In this document: piece after piece, positions 38,601 to 48,500 of the stretch
Position numbering within the stretch: the first letter of the stretch is position 1
Layout: each line of letters starts with the position of its first letter
Source of the DNA: Chamaelirium japonicum
Lineage: Eukaryota; Streptophyta; Magnoliopsida; Liliales; Melanthiaceae
Length of the DNA stretch: 64,000 nt
Reading direction: 5' to 3'
NCBI GenBank assembly: GCA_947650365.1
Contig: OX393549.1
Span: 32,287,126-32,351,125, forward strand
Translations under genes and position numbers: made by a program
Notes under the pieces: model-generated
The model's input: the letters and a program-made list of their open reading frames with translations, nothing else
Databases searched by the model: none
Told to the model about the DNA's origin: nothing

Positions 38601-41600
38601 AGTTGCTCTTTGGTGTACCCACCAAGGGATAGAAGAGTTGGCAAAGCAACTGATGCTTTGGTGAGGAGGTTGTGGCATCAACTCCTCGTCCCCTTGATTT
38701 ACCCAGGAGTGAAGTTGGAATTGCCGAGTGGGTCAAGCTTCACTCCTGGAGGGATTAGTTTGAGCCTGAAGTGGGCCATTGCCCGAAAGGTTTCGAGACA
38801 CCCGCCGTTGATTTTTATCTAGGAGTGAAGTGGAAATTGCCGAGTGGGTCGGGCTTCACTCCTGGAGGGATTAGTTTGAGCTTGAAGTGGGCCTTTGCCT
38901 GAAAGGTTTCGAGACACCTGTCCTTCTCCAAAAAAAAAAGAGTTGCTTGTTGGTGAGCACAATACAGTCACTAAGTCCAGAAAACATCTGGCCGGTTATT
39001 TGCTCCTTTATATTGGATAGTCATGTATGCTATGTAGTGATGCAATCTATTAAATTCAGAGGAGACCTGGCCGGTTATTTGCTACTAGCTGTCTTCTTAC
39101 CAGTTAGCACATGCATCCCTTCCCTCCATTGTGCACGTACAACTCTAGTTCTTTAATTATTTAGCTGGCATTCGTGGATCGAGCTATGGTTGTATGTGTC
39201 TAAGATTTGTGGAAGTATGGGTGTTGTCATGTCAGACATCTCTTTCTGTTTGAAAAATAACATGTTTCTGGTGGTTTTCATTCCACACGATGAACTGATT
39301 TTTTCTATTTCTATCATATCGAACATAGTGACATTCTGCGTTTGGTCTTTCCTTTTGTTCAGGTGTGGGTACCCAGCAGTAAATGCTTCTTACTATGACT
39401 TGAGCTATCATCCTGCGAGGACCAATAAAGACTGCAAGCTTTACAAAAATGCCCGGAGTGTGAAATGCTACAACTGTGATTCTTGCAAGCAAGTCCACCA
39501 ACCAAGTCCAAAGTCTTTCCTAACTTGCACCTTGATTTTCGACATAATATGTTCAAAACTTTCTCATGCTTTCTTTTTAGGGCTGGAGCTGCACAATACA
39601 TGAAAACCGAGTGGAGGATTGTTGCAATCTTTAACTTGGTTCTGTTTGCTGTTCTGGTATGATTCTTTCTCCTTCAATGGCCTTTTTCCATTAAAAAATA
39701 ATCTTGTGAGCGAGTAAAGATTAAACGATACGGTTTCTACATTTTTCCAATGCATACAGTAATGACACATCTTGGTGTTTGGGATGGTGTCTTTCTCCTT
39801 CCTTCTGATCACACCTGTGTTGAGCGGTTAGTCCCACATTGGTAATGGTAGCGGAGATCATTATCTTCATATACTCGTTGTGCTCTCCTCCCTCGCCCCT
39901 CCAAGAGGTTGACCTTTTGGAGCACTCAGGTGTTGGCACATGGTATCAGAGTTGGCCCGCTCCAGGAGCGTCTCCCGACTGGGCCCGCCGCACTTGCTGA
40001 CGCCTCTCTCCGCGTGTGGGTAGGTCTTCGTTGAAACACGATCTGCGGGCTGGCGGGTGTTGAGCAGTTAGTCCCACATCAGTGATTGGAGCGGAGATCA
40101 TTGTCTTTATATACCCGTTGTGCTCTCTTTTCTCTATAAGGTTGACCTTTTGGAGCACTCTGGGTGTTGTCACATACTCACATGATATCAGTGTTGGGCC
40201 TACTCTGGGAACATGTCTTGAGTGGCCCAGCCGCACCCTCTGATGTCTCTCTCCACGTGCGGGTAGATCCCCATTGAAACATACTCTGCGTAAGGGCGGA
40301 TATCTTCATATACCACCTGTGCTCTCTTTCCTCCAAGAGGTCGGCCTTTTGGAGCACTCGGGTGTCGTCAAAACCTGAAAATCGATAAATCATTTATTTG
40401 CCAAAACGGGTTTTTAATTTCCAAACCAATTGATATTATTGCTTCTAAAATCCTGAACTTATTCACTGATTGTCAATTCTCGATTGACATTTAGGCGATA
40501 TTGGAAATGTTGTTTCAGTATGGCTCTTTGGCTTATAACTTATACCTCAAAGATGAATGCAATTGGAAATGTTGGTTTGGCATAACTGTTTTCGACCAAA
40601 AGTCAACTTTTACTTCAATGAAAGTCAAAAAATCACCCAAATACCCATTTGATTAGACAAAAAATCGGAAATTACTTTCCAAAGAAGTAGCTAGGACCTT
40701 GCATTTCTGGAAATAGCGTTTCTGAAAAGTTATTTCCCCTCATTTATCGTGGTCGAGAGAGATCGAGCAACCTTCATGGCCCCAAGTGTTCTCTTGTCCT
40801 CACCCTCCTATCGACTGCCATGTCCATCTCTAGCAGCACCGTCGATCTTCACTCGCAATGTCCATCTCTTGTCGCCAATCACCGACACCAAGGTTGTCAA
40901 ATATGTATCATATCATGTATCGTTTTCTCTTTTTTTGTGTATCGTGTATCGTAAGATACAGTTAAATTTTTATATATAACCAAAACATATATACATATAT
41001 AAACATATAAGAAAAATACTAGAACATTAAATATGAAAAGTTTAGAGTAAAAGTGTAAGACACCCCCTTTCATTTCTCATCAAATGTAAGATTATTCTAT
41101 AAAAAAAGTATGATGCATACTTGTATCAAAAAGAAACCATAGACGAGTATAGTCTAGTGACAACAAACCCTAGGGAAGAGTGACGGAGGCTAGGATTTGG
41201 AAGAAATGAACCTCCTCTCATTAGGGCCAATGGGCCAATATATATAGAGTACATATGTGTGCTCATGTTAGGCTCATATCCAAAAATATGTTATACATAC
41301 TAAACGCCTCGCCCCCCCCCCCCCCCCCCTAAACTCACGGCGAATCAAACACCGAGAGTTTCTTAACAAGAAACTGGAACTGAGGAGTCGGGTGTGATTT
41401 TGTAAAGAAGTCAGCGATTTGCTCTGCAAAGAAACATAAGGGAGAGAGATAGTCCCGACTTCATACTGCTCTCGGAAGAAGTAGCAGTCAAGCTCAATGT
41501 GCTTTGTCCTCTCATGGAAAATCGGGTTGCTAATAATCTATATAGCACTCTGGTTATCGCAGTGGAGAGCTGTAGGTCCAGAAATCTCAACTCATAGATC

Positions 41601-43396
41601 CTCAAGGACCGCAAGAGAATGATCTCCTTGAGGGTGGTGACCATGGCTCTGAATTCTGCATCGGTGCTCGAGAGAGAGACAACGTCCTGTTTCTTGTTGC
41701 ACCATGAAATAAGAGTCTCCAAGAAACAGACAATCGTCAGTGGTCGAGCGGCATGTAGTCAGATATCCAGCCCAGTTAACATCAGAGTAGGCACATAGGA
41801 CCAGAGACGAAGTCGAGGATATAAATAGTGACCGAGTGACGGTACCTCGAAGGTATCGAAGAATCCACAAGAGGGCACCCTAGTGAGTAGAGCGAGGAGC
41901 CTCGATACATTGGCCCTTAACCCGCGTTTGTAACTTTGTATAGCCCTTAACCCACAACCAAGGTACAAAAAATTAAAACATTTCATAAAATTTTGCAAAA
42001 TATTTTATTTTTTAAATACCAAAATGCAATATATCGTGAAATATCATGATATTTCGGAATATTTTGTGAAATAAATTGTTTTCTTAGAATGTCAAAATGA
42101 TGGTCGAAATAGATTTTTTAAACCTTGCCCACAACCCAACCCAACCCGACTTTCAACCCGCGCTGCCCAACCCAAGCCTAACCTGAGAAAATATTTCCAA
42201 GCTTGGGTTATACTCGGGTTAGTGCAAGTTTGTGGGTTGGGTTGCAAGGGTTCGAATAATGCCTCTTTTTTTTTTTTCATGTCCAAAGTTTTCGATTTTA
42301 AAGAGCAAAATAACAAAAAATTTATTTTTATCCTTAATACTTACCAATAAGGTATCTCTTACCTCCGTCCTCCGCTATCTGATCTTTTTCGGTTCTTTGT
42401 GTTGGGAATATGATTCATGCATTTCTAAGAATAAGATTCATGGGCCTATAAGGTGACATGTTATGCTTTCCAAAAAATAAAAAGATGACATGTTACACTC
42501 AACTCGGGTTCGGGTTCGGGTTCGGGTTCGGTTGGGTTGTTTGACCTGGCTCAAGCCCAACCCAAATTTTGTTTGAGTTGACTTTTTCCAACCAAATTCA
42601 ATATGTCCTTCAATAAACTGAAACCAAACCCGAACCAGAGTCGGGTGGGGTTCAGGTTGGGCCGGGTTCAACCCGCCCAAGTTGCAGCCCTATTCTTTCA
42701 TTAGTGTCAATGGGCCATATCATAGAGTACATGTGTCCTCTTGTGAGGCTCATATACAAAAAATAGACTATACATTTGACCAACACTAGGATTTATCTAT
42801 AGATTTGCTTCATCATAAGCTTTTTTCTTTCCTTATCAACCATTTTAAGTAAAAAAAATCAAGCAGGAAAGGTCTCTTACCACTTTGAATCACTCGAAAA
42901 GAAATTTGAACTCACCTTCTTCAATGGCTCTTGTGGGTTTCCAGTTGCGCTGTCAAAAACTCTTTATATGTTCGAAAAGTCATCAACTGCTAAATCTTAT
43001 TGTTTGTGACTTCGTATATATGTTCCAGCGAGATGTTATTCTTTATTGAGCGTCGTGTCTCTCTCTAACATAATTGAATCTTACATGTATCGCTAACATG
43101 TATTTTCTATGAGAAATGCTACTCAGCCCGAAGGTTTTCCTGATTCCGCTCAGCCCGATTGATGTGGCTGCCCACAGGTGGTGGTTGAATCTCACTAGTG
43201 AGATTTAAATCTCACACCACCAGTTTTATGCTGCCACGTCAATCGGGCTGAGCGGATTTGGGAAAACCTTCGGGCTGAATAGCATTTCTCATTTTCTACT
43301 CTGGTGCTTTGTGGTGATCAGTCGGCTGTATACTTTGTCGGTTGCTGTGCAAGGAGGAATGCCGCCGGGAGTCCTACTAAAGTTCGAGGCAGATGA
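25369..43396 (+). CDS. Tetraspanin (TET10-like), 11 coding exons
   Basis: This is a membrane scaffold protein of the plant tetraspanin family. Coding exons are 25369-25422, 29568-29680, 29752-29806, 29905-29960, 34550-34597, 37658-37706, 37798-37881, 38009-38076, 39363-39488, 39581-39656 and 43322-43396. They sum to 804 bp (267 aa plus TGA) with every phase matching. The start is MSTGTSTFVIRWINFLTM. Four membrane segments lie at about residues 9-30, 45-66, 70-100 and 226-257. The large extracellular loop has the plant hallmark GCC (169-171) in SGCCRPPSECGYP, plus CYNCDSC. The tail GCCARRN carries likely palmitoylated cysteines. From memory it matches Arabidopsis TETRASPANIN-10 throughout. All donors are GT except intron 9, which must use GC (see its own entry). 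Exon 4 needs the acceptor at 29904; the nearer AG at 29880 would close the frame. Introns hold many transposons, yet the reading frame is intact, so the gene is probably live. Confidence 0.93.
25761..29275 (-). mobile_element. Recent Copia retrotransposon, antisense in tetraspanin intron 1
   Basis: The LTRs 25761-25889 and 29147-29275 are 129 bp and identical base for base. The target duplication CAAAA is perfect (25756-25760, 29276-29280). On the - strand the primer site TGGTATCAGAG abuts the right LTR (29136-29146) and a GAGGGGGAG polypurine tract abuts the left one. Coding parts on the - strand are GAG-pre-integrase and integrase (start LWHRRLGHIS, near 28790), a proline-rich linker made of PPPPPPPQYPST repeats (about 27720-27850), reverse transcriptase (27400-26610, with YVDD) and RNase H (26400-25910). 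It is shorter than a full Copia, with no recognisable gag, and looks incomplete with about one further break. Zero LTR difference means a very young insertion, or one young enough that the LTRs are still identical. Confidence 0.93.
28876..29070 (+). repeat. G-tract tandem repeat, potential G-quadruplexes
   Basis: Repeats of GGGGCCGG and GGGGGGTTCGG..GGTGACTGGAG include uninterrupted G runs up to about 23 nt. The run lies in the untranslated leader of the antisense Copia, but on the tetraspanin sense strand it is purely G-rich and so present in intron 1 pre-mRNA. Assembly errors are likely in such a run. Confidence 0.85.
30360..31178. mobile_element. Non-autonomous hAT element in tetraspanin intron 4
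   Basis: A perfect 8-bp target duplication GTGCAAAC (30352-30359, 31179-31186) flanks ends CATAGTTGTCAAGGCG and, in reverse, CAGTGTTGTCAAGGCG. Eight-bp duplication with CA..TG ends is typical of hAT. Subterminal regions are dense in GGCGCGCC-type motifs, which are repeated and inverted and probably bind transposase. The middle (30560-31060) is AT-rich. A short acidic open stretch, ending GLFAADDE at 30654, may be a remnant of coding sequence. No transposase is encoded. Confidence 0.88.
31187..34549 (+). other. Rest of tetraspanin intron 4, with a possible old LTR piece
   Basis: Mostly AT-rich intron with poly-T runs near 31432 and 32275. At about 33090-33385 the text ends in CATTAATCTCCCACTTGAG, which resembles the junction of a - strand Copia LTR with its polypurine tract. 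No partner is found, and confidence in this piece is low. Nothing coding is recognised. Confidence 0.35.
34710..37215 (-). mobile_element. Decayed non-autonomous LTR element in tetraspanin intron 5
   Basis: The two ends share a block: GAGAGAAC.CACACCATTA and then ACTAAAGTATGACTACATCT, at 34782-34846 and 37170-37222. On the left it is followed by CCCCCCTCAAACTGATGTAG, a polypurine tract read on the - strand. This matches the family at 8400-8510 and 47300-47560. The inside has no recognisable retroelement domain; the longer open frames are low-complexity. A GA tract (35661-35692) and a hAT MITE (36298-36516) lie inside. LTR borders and target duplication are not resolved. Confidence 0.5.
36298..36516. 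mobile_element. hAT-type MITE, 219 bp
   Basis: A perfect 8-bp target duplication GCTGCAAG (36290-36297, 36517-36524) flanks inverted ends TAAGGTTTAAAATC and, in reverse, CAGGGTTTTAAATC. The interior is an imperfect palindrome rich in TACCGGT and GGTACGTACC motifs. It is nested in the decayed LTR element of intron 5. Confidence 0.82.
37893..37960 (+). repeat. CA-rich tract just after the exon 7 donor
   Basis: Runs of CACACA with CCC and ACC interruptions start about 12 bp into intron 7, which is only 127 bp long. Confidence 0.85.
38616..38938 (+). mobile_element. tRNA-derived SINE with duplicated 3' half, tetraspanin intron 8
   Basis: Same family as 7161-7360: GAGTTGGCAAAGCAACTGAT (A-box region), a diverged B box, then a body with GGAGTGAAG..TTCACTCCTGGAGGGATTAG..AAAGGTTTCGAGACACC. 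That last body block occurs twice in tandem (38707-38803 and 38821-38919) before the A10 tail. Flanks AGAGTTGCTCTTTGGTG (38599-38615) and AGAGTTGCTTGTTGGTG (38939-38955) form a 17-bp target duplication with two differences. That supports LINE-type retroposition of the whole, duplicated form. Confidence 0.82.
39489..39580 (+). other. Tetraspanin intron 9 with a GC-AG splice pair
   Basis: Family homology (CDSCK then AG.AQYMKTEW) and reading phase require exon 9 to end at TTGCAA (39488) and exon 10 to start at G39581. The intron then begins GCAAGT and ends TTTTTAG. GCAAGT is the standard GC-donor consensus. A GT donor nearby (39492) would throw the frame off. This is a 92-bp intron. Confidence 0.85.
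39818..40372 (+). mobile_element. Tandem TRIM: three LTRs and two internal regions
   Basis: LTR 1 is 39818-39940 (TGTTGAGCGGTTAGTCCCAC..GGTGTTGGCACA), followed directly by primer site TGGTATCAGAGTTGG. LTR 2 starts at 40058 (TGTTGAGCAGTTAGTCCCAC) and is again followed by a primer-like TGATATCAGTGTTGG at 40183. A third, shorter LTR copy ends at 40372. Target duplication ACCTG at 39813-39817 and 40373-40377 shows that the whole array behaves as one unit. No protein is encoded. Related single LTRs are at 2410-2581 and 1200-1252. Located in tetraspanin intron 10. Confidence 0.85.
41200..42790 (-). mobile_element. Copia remnant in tetraspanin intron 10
   Basis: - strand pieces at 41411-41870 resemble the Copia RNase H region (LRYLRGTVTRSLF, AYSDVNWAG). 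LTR-like blocks sharing CAATGGGCCA..ATAGAGTACATRTGTG lie at about 41215-41305 and 42705-42780. The left block is followed by a C run and TAAACTCACGGCGAATC, as in the intron 1 Copia. A 42120-42692 repeat rich in AACCCGACCC lies between. It is strongly decayed. Confidence 0.65.
43111..43290. mobile_element. Foldback MITE 31 bp before the last tetraspanin exon
   Basis: The arms GAGAAATGCTACTCAGCCCG AAGGTTTTCC and its reverse partner are about 90% identical over 55 bp, with a ~60-bp loop. Flanks ATTTTCTAT (43102-43110) and ATTTTCTAC (43291-43299) form a 9-bp duplication with one difference, pointing to a Mutator-like class. Confidence 0.82.
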
Positions 43397-43587
43397 TCAT
43401 TCACACTCTAGTCACTCTGGGATGAATCTTGGGTTGTCTGATGTTCAAATTTTTTAGCGAGCAGCTTAAGTTTGGATTAGGGAACATAGTAGATTGTGTG
43501 ACTAGTTCTGTATCATTGTTTGGACTTTGTTACAATTCATGAACTGGTGGAATCGTCGCGCTGGTGTTTGTTATTGATAGAACCAGT

Positions 43588-43696
43588 TGTGGGGATTTTG
43601 TCCCACATCGGCTGGTGACAGGCAACGATCGTCCTCATATACCCTCTAGTGGACCTCCCCTTACGATCCGGGTTTTGGAGCGTGAGGGTATCGACA
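43588..43696 (+). mobile_element. Solo TRIM LTR downstream of the tetraspanin gene
   Basis: TGTGGGGATTTTGTCCCACA start, CCTCATATACCCTCTAGTGG middle and GGGTATCGACA end. Flanks are CCAGT / CTAGT (4 of 5). Of the same general type as the 39818 TRIM (TCCCACATCGG block) but a different family. It sits 190 bp past the stop and may fall in the 3' UTR. Confidence 0.65.
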
Positions 43697-44072
43697 CTAG
43701 TGATGTTGCATTGTCCATTTGTTGATTGGGATTAAAGCTGCACTTTGTTTCTTATATTTAATCTAAACAACCCTACAGGAAAATCTCAAATGAATGGCTG
43801 CCTATAGTCGGAAAGATTGCACACAAGATCTGGAAATTTTTGAAAGAGAAATTTTATTCGTACCCCAAAACTACTTCACATATCTCGTTTCCTCTCAAAA
43901 ATCGATTCCCATATTTTATCTCACCAGGTCCACTTACTTTCTTCCTCTCCTTTCATGACTTTATCTCCTTCCCCTTCACCGCTAGAATCGTTGACCACAC
44001 TGGTTGAGTCCGCCGTCAAAACCACCTCCACCCTCCACCGAAGTACTAATCATGGATTGATGTATTTGAAGA

Positions 44073-44640
44073 TTGGGTTGGGTTAGGGTTGAAAAAATAC
44101 AATCCGAGTTGAATTTGGGTCGGGCTCGGGTTGAGGGGTCGGGCAATCCGACCCAACCCGAACTCGAGTACTCTTGTATATCTACGAGTCTATGGTATAT
44201 AAGTAACAATCACAACCATCTCAAGTACTTATATGTTGAGGGGTCATAGTCACAGTCATCCGTTTCACCCAGTACCGTATTAATTATTAGCTTCTTGCTC
44301 ATCAAATAAATGCATTATCTAATGATCTAGTAAACTGCATGGATAGAAATGTTTAAAAAGTTGTATGATAGTGTCAGCAAGTAAAAGTTTTTTTTAGATT
44401 TTGATCTTCAAAGATTAAAATTTTAAACAAGTATGCTCGAACCTGCACAACCCGATCTGTCCTACCAACTTGGGCGAACCCGAGCCCAATCCGAGCATAA
44501 ATTATTTTGCTTTGGTTGGGCTTAGGCTAGCATCTCGGGTTGGAGGTTGGGCTCGGGTTGGAGGTTTGAGTACTTGGGTTGGGCTTGGGTTGACCCTCAA
44601 CCCGACCCAACCCGCCCAAGTTGCAGTCCGCGAACGGAAC
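44073..44640. repeat. Palindromic GGGTTGGGCTCGG-type repeat, likely hAT MITE
   Basis: Ends rich in GGGTTGGGTTAGGG and CGACCCAACCCGCCCAAGTTGCAG face each other; the same terminus (CCGCCCAAGTTGCAGCCC) is at 42675-42692. No clean target duplication was found. Sequence from 43700 to 44070 shows nothing else. Confidence 0.4.
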
Positions 44641-44977
44641 CAAACGAACCCCTAAAGTGCACACCCTGAGCCGTATCGGAACCGTCCGATTGAGAGCAAC
44701 TCGGGCCATGCGCGAGGCACACGTCACCCCACACGAGAGAAGCCTTTGGGGGCCGTTTGATTGAGTTTCAGCTTCTGCGCCGCATTGTCCCGAGCATTGT
44801 TTTGAAAACCGGACCGGACCGGACCGGACCAGCCTGTTGAACCGGTTGGGACCGAACCGTAAGGAAATTCGGTTCAAAATGCGAAGACTCTTGTAAAGTG
44901 TAAACAGTAACAGGCAAACAGTAGGCGGATTACAACCCACTCTTTTGCTCCGCCCTTACACACCAATGGCCGACATC

Positions 44978-44985
44978 TATAAAGG
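44978..44985 (+). promoter_or_regulatory. Candidate TATA box for the glycosyltransferase gene
   Basis: TATAAAGG lies about 530 bp upstream of the ATG, followed by a CT-rich leader (45220-45340). Position is plausible but unproven. Confidence 0.3.
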
Positions 44986-45510
44986 GCCGGACCCTTTCGA
45001 CCGCTCGCCGCGGTGGATGCACCCGGAAGAGAACGACACCAACGTTACACACCGACGGGACAAGTCTTTGGACGGTGCACAGCAATCCTCCTTCCGCTGT
45101 CCTCATTTCGGGTCCGATATCTGCGTCCATCTAGCAGCACCTCCCAACATGGGCGATGAGGAAAAGGTCAAGGACTCCCACTCCTGTCCGCAAGCCCTTC
45201 TTCCACAGCTCCACTCCTCTCCTCACGCCATTTCTTCCCCTCCTCCTCCTCTTGTTTTTATTTTCTATTTTCAAATTCACCCATCTCTCGATTCTTATTC
45301 ACGAGAACCCCCATCCCGACTCTCTCTCTCTCTTGGATCCAAGGGTCTCTTTTTGAGGGGCTGAAATCAAAAAAATGTGAACATTTCCTCTCCTCCGATT
45401 CTATTTTTGGTGAGCTCTGAATCGGCTTTTAATTGTACATATAGCCGAGCACCTCTGTCGCTGTATCTGCTCAGCGGATCGGATCGGCGAGTGACTGCCG
45501 GCCGGTACGG

Positions 45511-48500
45511 ATGATTCCTCGGTCGCTCAGCAGCAGCAGCAGCAAGAGCAGGAGCCGTGCAACGGCGGCGAGGGCGGCGCTCCTCTTCTCCGCCGTCCTC
45601 ATCGTCGGAATCGTCATCTCGGCGCACTTGATCCGCAACGCAGTGAGTCCCTCTTCTTTTCGGTTTTTTATAAAAATTTTGTGAGGATCAAAGTTTATCG
45701 CTCTTTTCCTCTGTAAACGTCAGTTTACTGCGAGATTTTGCTGACAGAAGTCACTGTTTGGCCGGACTGTCCTTTGCGCGCATGCGCGGGACCAGGGACG
45801 GCTGCGGGGTCGTTATGGAAATCTATATAATAAGGGGGAGTTTTATGCACACCCCCAAAATTTATGATTATACCCCGGTTCGGGGGGGGGGGGTTGTTTC
45901 GGCTCGGCTCTGTTCATGGGTGCGTCTGTTCCCCTCTATTTCTTGCCCATTGGTGTGGGTCGGGATTGAACGGTGCAGATCAATTTAAAATTGGGTTCTG
46001 TACAGATGCAATGTATCAGTTGAAAGTTAAAGTTTTCAATCTGCACAGGATCTCGAGGAACTGAACCCGTTTCAGGTTGACTTTTTTTTTTTTGGTTAAT
46101 TAGTCCTAAATCGCTCCATAGATCTTTATTTACACTAAATGATAAAAGTTGTTAGGATATTAGCTAAAGTCCCTACCGAAGAATACGTTTGTACAGCAAG
46201 TCCTTAACCGATGTTGACTTCTTTTTTATCCTTTAAATTACAAAACTACCCCTCCGACAATAGTATCCATTCGTTTCCAGTAAGAGTATCCATTCGTCTT
46301 TGGCATGAGTATCCATTCGCCAATTAACACTATAATTGTAACGATTGTTGCAGTTATTTTTCTGTAGCTACTACAGTGAAAATACTATAGCAAGAGTATC
46401 CATTCGTCTCTGGAAAGAGTATCCATTCGTCATTAACAAGAGTATTTATTCACCGGGTGACACTGTGCATGTTGCGGTTGCTACAGTGATTTCATTGTAG
46501 CAAAAATACCAATATGTCTTCAGAAAGAGTATCCATTTGGCTAATTAATACTCTTGCTATAGTGAAATCACTATAGCAGCTACAGTGAAATCATTGTAGC
46601 AGCTACAGTGAAATCATTGTAGCAGCTACAGTGAAATCATTGTAGCAGCTACAATGAAATCATTGTAGCAATAGACAATTCGCTAAATTGTTACTCTTGC
46701 CAAATCAAATTGATACTCTTGCTATAGTGATTTCACTATAACAACTACAATGAAGTCATTGTAGCTGCTATAGTGAAATCGCTGTAGCAACCGCTACATG
46801 AACAGTGTCAACCAGCAAATAGATAATCTTTCTGAAGACGAATAGATACTCTTTCTTTAGCACATGAGTCCTATACCTAAGCCTTTCTCTCTTCTATGAT
46901 CTAGGATCTGTTCTTTTAATATCCAGAAAAATAAAATAAATTTTTTCTTATTGCCTAAACAAAATCTGCAAAAATTGTTTCCTTTGTCAACTTATCTCTC
47001 TTCTTTGCTTCAACTCTTCTACTTTTGCTATTCATCTGATCCCATTATGAACCAGAAGTGAATCAGAGCATTTAACAGTGAACCTGTTTCATATACTGTC
47101 AGAGGGTGCTCACAGGATGTAGGTGGGATTGACCAATGAATCGACTCATCCCTTTAATGAGGCAGGGGAACCCACAAAGTCGAGTTTCAGTGCATTTCAA
47201 CATTGGAGGTACTTACATCTTCACTAGTCCGTCGACTCACCTGCATCGGATGGCTGTGCGAGACCGTTTCGACACCCACCATGTGGACTTTGACAACATC
47301 TAACCCCCCTCCTCCCCTCAAATTGATGTAAAAGTATAAATCAACTTCTATTTTTCTAACCAAAAAAAATTAATATATTTTTTTTATATAAAATAAAAAT
47401 AGTGCAAGACTGACTTACAAGCAAGTCGTCATGGGAATCAGATTTACCTGTAAAAAGAATAATCAGAGGATCCGACTAACTTGCAAGGAGGCCAAGCAAA
47501 AAACAAGCATAACTGCTGAGGCTAGATTTAAAAACATAGCTTTTCAACTGCGAGCAAACCAAACAGCTATAGTTAAAACTACGGAACTAAACTGCAAACA
47601 ACCAAACACAAATTTAGAGCAATTCTTGGCTGCTGTCTCCATTCGGACTGTGCGTCTAACATGATCTCATTTCTTTGTTGGGTGCAGTTCGCGATAAGCA
47701 AAGCCAGCGCTACAACCGTCACCACGGTGGCCTCGACTCTGAATCTGATCAGGGCACCCACTGGTAGCCAAAATCACCCTCCACATCCAACGAAATTACC
47801 ACTACGGACAGCACTAATACCCTTCAAATGTCCCGTCGGAAACCGGACAACCCGCCATGTCTGCCGCTCTACAGCCCCAACATCCCCACCCCTTCCTCTC
47901 CCGCAAACCGACGCCCTCCCCTCGTGCCCCGACTACTTCCGGTGGATCCACGAGGACCTCCGGCCCTGGAAGTCGACGGGCGTCACGCACGACATGGTGC
48001 AGCGCGCCGCTCGCACCGCCACCTTCCGTCTGGTGGTGCTCGGCGGCCGGGCCTACTTGCAGCGCTACCGGCGGGCATTCCAGACGCGCGACGTGTTCAC
48101 CCTCTGGGGCATCCTCCAGCTGCTCCGCCGCTACCCCGGCCGCGTCCCCGACCTGGACCTCATGTTCGACTGCGTCGACTGGCCCGTCGTCCGAGCCGCC
48201 GACTACCGGGGACGGAACGCGTCGGCCCCGCCGCCGCTGTTCCGCTACTGCAGCGACGAATCCAGCCTGGACATCGTCTTCCCTGACTGGTCCTTCTGGG
48301 GTTGGTAATTCTTTCGCCGCAGCCTAGCTGTATATCTTCTCCGGTTGCTGAACGGTACTAAACATGAAATCTGTACTGTTGGAAGGCCTGAGATCAACAT
48401 AAAGCCATGGGAGGCGCTGAGCCGGGAGCTGAAGGAGGGGAACCGGCGGGTGCGGTGGATGGACCGTGAGCCGTACGCATACTGGAAGGGCAACCCGGCG

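Noticed and set aside
42495-42535. GGGTTC repeats as interstitial telomere DNA
   Set aside because: The unit is GGGTTC and not TTTAGGG, and it belongs to the AACCCG-rich MITE family also found nearby.
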